A DNA stretch of 19,084 bases, from NCBI GenBank assembly GCA_005773095.1, contig SXHT01000058.1:1-19084 (forward strand). The letters run 5' to 3'. Shown piece after piece: positions 1-7,200 of this stretch (position 1 is the stretch's first letter; each line of letters begins with the position of its first letter). Below the pieces are notes generated by a model that saw nothing but the letters and a program-made list of their open reading frames with translations, was not told where the DNA came from and did not search any database. The stretch is from Planctomycetaceae bacterium (lineage in GTDB: Bacteria; Planctomycetota; Planctomycetia; Pirellulales; PALSA-1355). The position numbers and the translations under genes were made by a program.

Positions 1-170
1 ACCGAGTGCTTCATCGTCTGGCAACCTGGGCACCAGTCGGCACCCACTAAAATGACAAGCGGCTTGCCGGTTGCCTTGGCTTCGTGATATGCCTCTTTGT
101 AGCTGCCCCCGGTCGCGGCGGCGGCGATCATGGAAACTTGCAAGCATGCGCTAATGCTTATTCCTAACAT
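1..170 (-). CDS. Thioredoxin-fold protein, secreted (N-terminal part only)
   Basis: The gene starts at an ATG (170-168) and runs off the left edge, so only 56 codons are visible. Residues 1 to about 20 are mostly small and hydrophobic and look like a signal peptide ending near AAAA-TGG. A segment KPLVILVGADWCPGCQ follows, with C47-P-G-C50 as a CxxC redox pair after the aromatic W46. That arrangement is the thioredoxin-fold active site, here of the DUF255/thiol-disulfide-reductase-like kind that begins with 'KPLVI' before the WCxxC. An AGGAG Shine-Dalgarno sequence lies five bases before the ATG and supports this start. The protein probably works outside the cytoplasmic membrane as a thiol oxidoreductase or thioredoxin-like chaperone. 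Its substrate and full length cannot be judged from this fragment. Confidence 0.8.
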   Translation of the reverse strand, partial: MLGISISACLQVSMIAAAATGGSYKEAYHEAKATGKPLVILVGADWCPGCQTMKHS

Positions 171-750
171 GGCATCTCCTCATTGAAATGTGGCTTGAAA
201 CGTCCCCTACCGGCGCACGAAAAGCACCCGGCAGATTGCTCCGTAATGCGCCGGCCATCATGGCGGGAATGGGCGAAACCGCTCGCGGGGAGCTACCAGG
301 CGGGAAGAACTAGATGCCGATCGCTATGGACAATCCGTCCTGCGGTCGGGCATCCGTTCCAGGTGGTTTTCGGCACCCATCGTTCAATCCGGTCCGACGC
401 AACGCCCATAGTCTACCTGGGCAAGCTGCAAGTGCAAGTAGGGGTTGCGCAAACTTTTCCGACTTTTTACGGATTGGAATTTCCCATGTTGCCTATCCCC
501 CCTCCTGGCCCATGAACGTTTACCCAGAAAGCTTGACGGACGATCGCATTCCCAGGGGCTGAAAACCGAACGACCATCGGTTAAACTCGGTGTCCGCTGG
601 GCTGCTCCTGGTTTGCGGCAAGAGTTGGTTTGCAAAACGCAACGAATGCCACAAGGATCAGCCCTTTTTCAAGCGCGCTGTGAGAAATGTTGGCAGGCCC
701 CGTGAGCATTTCACTCCGAATAATTCGCTAACTCTTTGCGAGCACACACG
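171..750. other. Intergenic region, no gene recognised
   Basis: This stretch separates the divergent thioredoxin-like and Gfo/Idh-like genes. Short open frames exist on both strands, but none has a plausible Shine-Dalgarno sequence or a recognisable protein. The only structure noted is a short near-palindrome (CGAATAATTCG, 717-727) about 25 bases before the Gfo/Idh ATG. It could be an operator but is too short to support one. Promoters for both flanking genes must lie here, but no convincing -35/-10 pair stood out. Confidence 0.5.
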
Positions 751-1764
751 ATGAAGCTACGCGTTGGCCTGGTCGGACTGGGCGCTGCTTGGGAAATCAG
801 ACACCGCCCGGCGCTGAGGGCGCTTTCGGACCGCTTTGAAGTTCGGGCCGTGTGCGAGCCCGTCGCGCATCGGGCCGAAATGGTCGCACGTGAATTCGGT
901 GCTGCCGCCGTTGACGGCTTTCGGGCCGTCGCCGAACGTGAAGACGTGGACGTGATTTTTGTTCTTTCGGACCAATGGTATGGGCCGCTGCCCATTCTGG
1001 CCGCCTGCGACAGTGGCAAGGCCGTGTATTGCGCTGCCGCTCTCGATTTGGACGCAGAACAGGCTCGTGAAATCCGCAAGCGGATTGAACAATCGGGTAT
1101 TGCATTTGTCGCAGAGCTGCCATGCCGGCTGGCTCCCGCGACGGTGCGGCTTAAGGAATTGATTGCCACCCGGTTGGGAAAGCCACGACTATTATTCTGC
1201 CACCAGCGCATTCCCACGTCAGGTCCCGGCGAAAAGCCGCAGGGAAAATTTGTTTCACCCTCGCGTACGCATGCCATGGCCGAACTGGTCGATTGGTGTC
1301 GGTTTGTCGTCGGAGGCGACCCCACCAGTGTGCTTGGCGTCTTGCACGCTTCCCCTGAAACGGGCGAACGCGATTACGAATGGATCAGCCTCGAATTCTC
1401 CAACGGGGGGGCTCCCGACACGGGCCCCATTGCTCAGATCAGCTCGGGTCGCTACCTGCCTGAGTGTTGGCCTGAAGCGGTGACGTATCGTCCACCCGCG
1501 GCACTGCAAGTGGCCTGTGAACACGGTGTCGCCTTTATCGACATGCCGTCGACGCTGATTTGGTTCGATAAGGCGGGCCGGCAAATGGAATCGCTGGACA
1601 GCGAGCGACCGGTGGGCGAGCAACTGCTCTCGCACTTTCATCGTTCGGTCACGAGCCTGGTGCGCAACATGGCGGGTCTGGAAGACACCTACAAGGCCAT
1701 GATGATCGTTCAACAAGCCCGCGCCAGCCACGCCGAAGGACAGCGAAAGATGCTGGAGTTGTGA
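751..1764 (+). CDS. Gfo/Idh/MocA-family protein lacking the EKP lysine
   Basis: This 337-residue protein matches the usual length and layout of the Gfo/Idh/MocA NAD(P)-dependent sugar or inositol dehydrogenase family. Residues 4-14 form the Rossmann strand and turn RVGLVGLGAAW (GxGxxA/W). An acidic-residue-containing strand follows (VRAVCEP, 31-37), and the C-terminal half has the mixed alpha/beta character of the substrate domain. In classical members the segment after the 'GK.V.C' strand is EKP, whose lysine is catalytic. Here residues 94-98 read C-A-A-A-L, so the glutamate, lysine and proline are all replaced. The protein may be catalytically inactive, use a different chemistry, or serve as a binding protein. 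ATG 751 is chosen because the Rossmann strand follows at once; a TTG at 736 would add five residues. Neither has a clear Shine-Dalgarno sequence. Its stop lies four bases from the stop of the converging kinase gene. The substrate is unknown. Confidence 0.85.
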   Translation: MKLRVGLVGLGAAWEIRHRPALRALSDRFEVRAVCEPVAHRAEMVAREFGAAAVDGFRAVAEREDVDVIFVLSDQWYGPLPILAACDSGKAVYCAAALDLDAEQAREIRKRIEQSGIAFVAELPCRLAPATVRLKELIATRLGKPRLLFCHQRIPTSGPGEKPQGKFVSPSRTHAMAELVDWCRFVVGGDPTSVLGVLHASPETGERDYEWISLEFSNGGAPDTGPIAQISSGRYLPECWPEAVTYRPPAALQVACEHGVAFIDMPSTLIWFDKAGRQMESLDSERPVGEQLLSHFHRSVTSLVRNMAGLEDTYKAMMIVQQARASHAEGQRKMLEL

Positions 1765-1768
1765 ACGA

Positions 1769-2872
1769 TTAATCAAGATCATCCAGCCACAGGCGAATCT
1801 CGTTCTCGTATTCGCTCGACAGGTCGCCTTTGACGAGTTGTCGCAAGAAGCTGGCCGCGCCTTCCTTCAACAGGTCGGCGGCTTCGGCGCTGGGGAAGCG
1901 GCGGTTCGGGTCCGGGGCGATCATTCCGCGACAGAAGTTCATCAGCAGCTCGTTGCACGTCACATCCTGCGGCAACATCTGGTTCAAGCGCTGTGGCAGG
2001 TTCCGCTTGGCCTCGACGAGTTCGTGAAAGTTCGTCAGGCCAATAAAGGGTGGAATGCCGGCCAGCATTTCAATCAGCACGTAACCCAGGCTGGCCAAAT
2101 CCGACCGCGGCGTACATTCGGCGCCGTCGAGCACCTCCGGCGCCGCATACTGGGGTGTGCATGTCCGCGGCACCGGTTGATTCGTCGCCTCAAATGCCGA
2201 ACCTATGTCCACAATCTTGGCCGTACCCGTTCGCTTGAGCATGATGTTCGATGGTTTAATATCGCCATGCACAATGCCGTCGCGGTGCAGCGCCGCCAAC
2301 GCCGCCAAGCAAGCGCGCACCACTGCAATCGCCGGCCCGGGCTTCAGCCGCGGCTGCGTATGTCCCGACGTGACCACGACATTGTTCAGATATTCCCAGC
2401 GCTTGGTGCTCACGCGATCCTGCGTGCGGGCGAGCATCTGACGCGTTAGCAAACGGGCCAGGTCGTAGCCATCGATCCACTCCATTTCCATGATGCGAAT
2501 GCGGTTGCGCTCCACAAAGTTCTGCACGTCCAGCAGGTTGTCTTGCTGAATCTGGGCAACGCGGGCCGACACCAGGGCAATCCGATTCATCGCCTCGTCG
2601 TAGCTGCGGGCATCTTCGTAGCGGGTCGGTGAAAAGATCTTGAGGGCCACCGGCAGCGTGAACCCATCAGCGCCGCGGCGTTCGCTTAAAAACACCACAC
2701 CCTGACCGCCAGATCCTAGCCGGCGCGTGAGCCGCAAATGTTCGGTCCACGTCAGCCGCTGGTCATCGAGGACCGCCTGATAACGTTCCAGCAGTTCATC
2801 GGGGCAGCGAATGTTGGGGCTGCCGTCAACCGTGAGCGTGGGATTCCCAGGTAAAAATGTTGTTGTAGACAT
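1769..2872 (-). CDS. Serine/threonine protein kinase (soluble, Hanks-type)
   Basis: The 367-residue protein has the eukaryotic-like kinase motifs in order. They are a glycine loop GSGGQGVV (53-60), the ATP-binding lysine K78 in VALK, a likely alpha-C glutamate near 93, the catalytic loop HGDIKPSN (202-209, with D204, K206 and N209), the metal-binding segment DIG (222-224) in place of DFG, APE (244-246), and an RSDLASLGY helix-F motif. The catalytic residues are present, so activity is plausible. The arginine usually before the catalytic Asp is Gly, so this is a non-RD kinase whose activation loop may not need phosphorylation. About 35 residues (144-178) are inserted between the lobe hinge and helix E. 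No transmembrane segment or extracellular sensor domain follows, so it should act in the cytoplasm. Target unknown. The ATG is preceded by a purine-rich GAGGGCGGG. Confidence 0.93.
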   Translation of the reverse strand: MSTTTFLPGNPTLTVDGSPNIRCPDELLERYQAVLDDQRLTWTEHLRLTRRLGSGGQGVVFLSERRGADGFTLPVALKIFSPTRYEDARSYDEAMNRIALVSARVAQIQQDNLLDVQNFVERNRIRIMEMEWIDGYDLARLLTRQMLARTQDRVSTKRWEYLNNVVVTSGHTQPRLKPGPAIAVVRACLAALAALHRDGIVHGDIKPSNIMLKRTGTAKIVDIGSAFEATNQPVPRTCTPQYAAPEVLDGAECTPRSDLASLGYVLIEMLAGIPPFIGLTNFHELVEAKRNLPQRLNQMLPQDVTCNELLMNFCRGMIAPDPNRRFPSAEAADLLKEGAASFLRQLVKGDLSSEYENEIRLWLDDLD

Positions 2873-2923
2873 TGCCCGCCCTCGCCAAAAAAACGCGTTG
2901 CCAATCTTCGCAGCACAGCAAAC

Positions 2924-2953
2924 ATCGTAGGCTGAAAGGAAAGAGAATGTCCA
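2924..2953 (-). promoter_or_regulatory. Possible sigma70-type promoter for the kinase gene
   Basis: Read on the minus strand, TGGACA (2953-2948) and TACGAT (2929-2924) are separated by 18 bases, and the -10 lies about 50 bases before the kinase ATG. The match to consensus is moderate, and sequences of this quality occur by chance. Confidence 0.25.
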
Positions 2954-2974
2954 GATCGAATCGAGCCCGTTGCG

Positions 2975-3084
2975 TCAGCGGGTTTGTTTAGGTTCGCTGC
3001 CGCTGGGCTTCCACTGAGCGGTGGGAACAGGCTGCGACGGCGGGTTCTCCCCCATGAATACCGGCACTTGTGGAGCCATCGGTG
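2975..3084 (-). pseudogene. Orphan 3' end of a lipoprotein gene (copy of 16887-17636)
   Basis: On the minus strand this reads as an open frame of about 34 codons (MAPQVPVFMGENPP... ending SGSEPKQTR and TGA at 2977-2975). Up to SGS it is the same protein as the C-terminus of the intact lipoprotein at 16887-17636, with a single Ala-to-Ser change. The intact gene ends SGSTSPR instead. The rest of the gene, including signal peptide and core, is missing upstream (beyond 3085 the match stops abruptly). It therefore looks like a severed 3' end and is unlikely to be expressed as a protein. Confidence 0.8.
2996..3084 (+). repeat. 89-bp long-range direct repeat, left copy
   Basis: This stretch is identical to 16902-16990 apart from one base (A at 3037, C at 16943) and has the same orientation. 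Both boundaries are sharp: 2995/16901 and 3085/16991 differ, and no similarity continues beyond. It lies inside the 3' coding end of the lipoprotein sequence. Confidence 0.93.
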
Positions 3085-3300
3085 TGGGTATCCCGACTCG
3101 GGAGCCCCATCGCCCAGGCGTCTCTAAGCCAGGGCGAAAAAATGACCTTTACAAATTGGAGTTGGTGATTGTCGCGGAAGATGCAATGACTTGCGCACGC
3201 ACGACGCAAAGGTCGTGGCACGGATTCGCCGCAAGTTTCGTTTAGTCGCTGTCCCGTGCTACTAACGTCGCAAACCTTCGCACGCCGCGCAAATTTCTTG
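3085..3300. other. Non-coding stretch inside the left island end
   Basis: No gene was recognised. It contains an imperfect hairpin, CGCCCAGG (3111-3118) pairing with CCAGGGCG (3129-3136, one mismatch), followed by six A on the plus strand. That A tract is on the wrong side for a minus-strand terminator, and a plus-strand terminator would need T. Some of this sequence may be the debris of the event that cut the lipoprotein gene and the transposase. Confidence 0.4.
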
Positions 3301-3378
3301 AACAGGAGGCAACAGAGAAAACAGAGGGTTCGGGTGGTATTTCTTGGGCCTTCTCTGCCTTCTCTGTTATCGCCTGTT
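3301..3378. repeat. Imperfect palindromic (inverted) repeat element
   Basis: The left arm, AACAGGAGGCAACAGAGAAA and following bases (3301-3327), is mirrored by the right arm 3349-3378, whose reverse complement begins AACAGGCGATAACAGAG. The arms surround a loop of about 21 bases. Both arms are purine/pyrimidine biased (AACAGAG / CTCTGTT). Short elements with this CTCTG-TTCTCTG look are, from memory, scattered through Rhodopirellula-like genomes and give rise to spurious small protein calls. It sits directly before the truncated transposase. A perfect short hairpin, GCGGCC-ACG-GGCCGC (3392-3406), follows it. Confidence 0.6.
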
Positions 3379-3403
3379 AAATTCTTTGGTTGCGGCCACG
3401 GGC

Positions 3404-4074
3404 CGCGCCGGGATCTCGGTGGACGCAAAAAAAGAAGGAATTGGTGGGAGAATTCAAGAATCCTGGCGCAAAATGGCGGCCCAGGGGCGAGCCGGGACAG
3501 GTGAACGTACACGAGTTTCCCGACAAGGACATGGGCAAGGCGATTTCCTGCGGGGTGTACGATTTGGCCTGCAACGAAGGTTGGGTGAGTGTGGGCATCG
3601 ACCACGACACAGCCGAGTTCGCAGGTGCGAGTATTCAGCGATGGTGGAGCGAGATGGGCTCGGCCCGCTTTCCGCGAGCGACCAAACTCTTGATTACCGC
3701 GGATGGTGGCGGCAGCAACAGCAGCTGCAATCGACGTTGGAAGAAGTCGCTACAATGCCTGGCGGACGAACTCGGAATTACCTTGAGCGTATGTCACTTC
3801 CCCTCCCGGCACCAGCAAGTGGAATACGATCGAGCATGGCCCGTTCTGCTTCATTACAAAAAACTGGCGTGGCCGTCCGCTTAATACCTGTCAAGTTATC
3901 GTGAATTTGATTGCAAGCACTACCACCAAGGCGGGACTCACCGTTCGCGCGGCGTTGGATTCGCTTTAATACGAAGCCGGGATTGCGGTCACCGACGAGG
4001 AACTCGAACACCTCAAAATCACGCGCGCCACATTCCACGGCGAATGGAACTACGCGATTCAACCGCAGTGCTAG
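3404..4074 (+). pseudogene. ISAzo13-family ('Rhodopirellula') transposase remnant
   Basis: Translated across three frames, this reads as the C-terminal DDE part of an ISAzo13-type transposase. The pieces are GISVDAKK, then KKELVGEFKNPGA, VNVHEFPD, GWVSVGIDHDTAEF, LLITADGGGSN, LADELGITLSVCHFP, PPGTSKWNTIEH, FITKNWRGRPL, LIASTTTKAGL and finally ATFHGEWNYAIQP before TAG at 4072. The N-terminal half is absent. It is broken three ways: a run of seven A at 3427-3433 where six would keep frame, an extra C in 3800-3803, and an in-frame TAA at 3967-3969 (LDSL-stop-YEAG). It cannot make an active transposase. The order and spacing of motifs leave little doubt about the family. Element ends and target duplications were not found. 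Confidence 0.9.
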
Positions 4075-4132
4075 AATAGAACGTGTCAAACTTACTATTT
4101 CGCCCTGCCTTATGTCGGTTCCGAGGAAAAAC

Positions 4133-4160
4133 TTGCTATTCCCACAACGACGACTACAAT
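4133..4160 (+). promoter_or_regulatory. Candidate sigma70-type promoter for the giant surface gene
   Basis: TTGCTA (4133-4138) and TACAAT (4155-4160) are separated by 16 bases. The -10 matches the consensus at five of six positions. It lies about 115 bases before the ATG at 4276, leaving a moderately long leader. No other pair of similar quality was noticed in 4075-4275. Confidence 0.4.
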
Positions 4161-4275
4161 GCGGTCTATCTTAACGGCTGGGCCTGACACGACTTGCCCG
4201 CTTTTCAGAGACCCATTTTCGCTGTAGTGAGTCGTTCGGACATGCGATCGTTAACCGTTCCGAAAGGGAGCATTG

Positions 4276-7200
4276 ATGACCCGCTGCAAATCCTCTGTGG
4301 CTCAACGGCAGCGCTTCCATCGGTCGCAACTGGAAAATCTTGAAAATCGGCAGATGCTGTCGATCGTCCCGCCGGAACTTGAGCAACCGAACTTGCTGGC
4401 GGCCGACATCGGGTTCGCACACATCAATGGCTCGATCGAGGCGCCAGGCGAAGTCGAACGGATCGACTTTTCGATCGGCAGCAATTTCTCACTTGCCGGC
4501 AAAAACGTACGGCTGGGGTTTTTTGTGGAGCGCGCGGAAACGAGCGCGGTCGACCCGCACGCTGTGAAGATCTTTGATTATCGCGGCAAGAGCGTCAAAA
4601 CGGAAGTCAGTTCGAACGATCTTCGTGGACTGCCGGAGAGCCTGGTGCTCGCGGATCTCAAGCGAGGCGACTACACGATCGAAGTCCGCGGCACTTCGCG
4701 GCGAGGGCCAACTGGCGCGTTTGTGCTGCATGTGTATCTGGCGGGAGACGTGAATGGCGACTTCCGCGTGACCACGTCGGATGTCAACACGATCAAGAAC
4801 CTGGATGGGACAAGAATCGGCAGCTCGAAGTATCGGGAGGAAGCCGATGTCAACCTGGACGGCAAGATCGACAAAAAAGATCAGCAACTTGCCAAAAAGA
4901 ACGTCGGCGATTCGGTTTCTGCCTTGCCGCTTTCACTGACGATCGATTCCATCTCTCCCGCGCCGGTGGTATTGCCCGGGGGCGTTTTGGCAACCCAGCA
5001 AGCAGCAAGTCAGGTGAATGGCACGGCCACGGCCGGGGCCACGGTGACTCTCGACAAGGACGGCGACGGTTTCGACGACGGCAGCGTGCTGGTCGGCGCT
5101 GGCGGAAGCTATTCGCTGCCCGCAACGCTGGTTGAAGGCTTGAATACGCTCCGCGTTCAGGCCACCAAGAGCGGCAGTGTGTCACAAACGGCTTCGATTC
5201 AGATCACGCTCGATACGCAACCGCCGCCGACGCCCTCATTCAATCTCGACCCGAACGACGACTCCGTGCCGGTGGGCGATCTGCAGACCACCTTCGCCAC
5301 AGTGAAGTTGATTGGCGCGACGAGTCCGAACACAGCCGTGACACTGCTCCAGACAGGAGTCACGACGATTTCCAACGGGAGCGGCGGGTTTGAGTTTGTC
5401 GGCGTGGCGCTCGCGATGGGCGAGAATACGTTTACCACGCGCGCCACCGATGCGGTTGGCAATCAAAGTACGGCCAGCGTCACCATCACACGTCTCGGCG
5501 GCGATACCACGGCACCGACGATTGTCCTGGTGCAGCTAATCAACGACACGGGCACAAGCAACGCGGACCGCATTTCTTCCGATCCGCGCGTTTCAGGCTA
5601 TATTATCGACGAGAACCCTATCACGGCATTTCGCGCGGGTTTCGACGCAACACCCGAGGTGAGTTTTTTAGACGTACTCGTCGAATTTCAGCCAGATGCG
5701 ACGTTCTCATTCAATGTCGCGCGACTCGAAGCGATCAACGGTGGACCGCTTCTTGACGGAGCGCATACGTTGCACCTCCAAGCAACCGACTCGAAAGGCA
5801 ATGTGTCCGGCGTCGTGGACTTTGTGTTTACTCTCGCCACGATCGCCCCCCTAGCACCTCAGTTCGATCTTTCGGCCACCTCCGACACGGGGACGATTGG
5901 CGATCATGTGACGTCTGCTGCCCGGGTGACGCTTACGGGACAGGCTGCGCCTAACCAGGCGATGGAGCTCGTTGGTCTTGATCGAACCACGATTTCCTCG
6001 AACACCGGTCAATTCGTTTTCGCCGATGTTGGTTTATCGATGATTTCGAACGTATTCATGGTTCGCACCACGGATGTCGCTGGGAACACCAGCGAATTTA
6101 CCCGCACGATTGAGCGTCTGAACGAAAATGCACAGCCAGACTCAGTGCTACGCTGGAACCTGATCGCCCTGGATGCCCTGCGGACGGATGCTTCTACGCC
6201 GCCATTCGCTTCCCGGCTGCTTGCTCTCATGCACCTGGCGATTTACGACGTTGTCGCGGCGATCGAAAAAACAGCACCTTATTATGTATTGCAAACCGCG
6301 CCGGCAGACACGTCGCCTGACGCTGCGATTGCCTCGGCCGCCTACGAGGTATTGCGCGACTATCTACCGGGCCGCCTGGCACTGCTCGATCAGGCGCGTG
6401 CCTCCGCACTCGGCGAAGTTCTCGATGGTTCTGCCAAGACGGACGGCATTGCATTGGGGCAGAGCATCGCCACCGCCATCTTGCACCTTCGAGCGGCCGA
6501 CGGCTGGGAAGACTATGTCGATTACCAGCCTGGCATTGCGGTCGGTCAGTGGCAGCCAACGGGGCCCATGTTCGACGTGGCGCTGCTGCCGCAATGGGCG
6601 AATTTAGAGCCGTTTGCCATGGACCAGCCGGATCAGTTCCGTCCGCCCGGGCCGCCAAGCCTTGGCAGTGTCGAATATGCGACGGCGTTCAACGAAGTCA
6701 AAACACTCGGGCGGATCGACAGCACCCTGCGCACAGCGGAGCAAAAACAAATCGCGCGCTTTTGGGCGGATGGGCCAGGAACGTACACGCCGCCCGGCCA
6801 TTGGAATCAGATCGCTAGCGACGTGGCGCAGCTTCAAGGAAATAGTCTCTCGACGAACGCACGGCTCATGGCCCAACTCAATGTGGCGATGGCGGACGCC
6901 ACCATCGTGGCTTGGGACGCCAAGTACCACTACGATACTTGGCGGCCTGTCACGGCCATTCAATCGGCAGCGGACGATGGTGACCCGCTCACCGAAGCCG
7001 ACAGTGCCTGGCAGCCGCTGTTGATCACACCTTCATTTCCCGAATACGTTTCTGGTCACTCGACATTCAGTGGGGCGGCTGCCGAAATCCTTACCGAACT
7101 GTTGGGCGGCAACGTTTCTTTTACCATCGATTCATTCGGTTTGCCGGGCGTCGAGCGTAGTTTCAGCAGCTTCCAAACAGCGGCGGAAGAAGCAGGCCAA

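Noticed and set aside
183..515. Small plus-strand open frame in the first intergenic region
   Set aside because: No Shine-Dalgarno sequence, no domain, and an overlapping frame of equal length on the other strand.
1838..2449. 203-codon plus-strand open frame across the kinase gene
   Set aside because: Antisense to the kinase catalytic core, whose motifs are unmistakable; the plus-strand product has no recognisable features.
3111..3140. Rho-independent terminator (hairpin next to six A)
   Set aside because: The A tract follows the hairpin on the plus strand, so neither strand gives a hairpin followed by U.
3301..3378. CRISPR-like repeat
   Set aside because: There is a single inverted pair with no regularly spaced direct repeats and no cas gene.
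2988..3605. 205-codon minus-strand open frame over the scrapyard region
   Set aside because: It runs through the lipoprotein fragment in the wrong frame, the palindromic repeat and the antisense of the transposase remnant; such frames commonly arise from these repeats.
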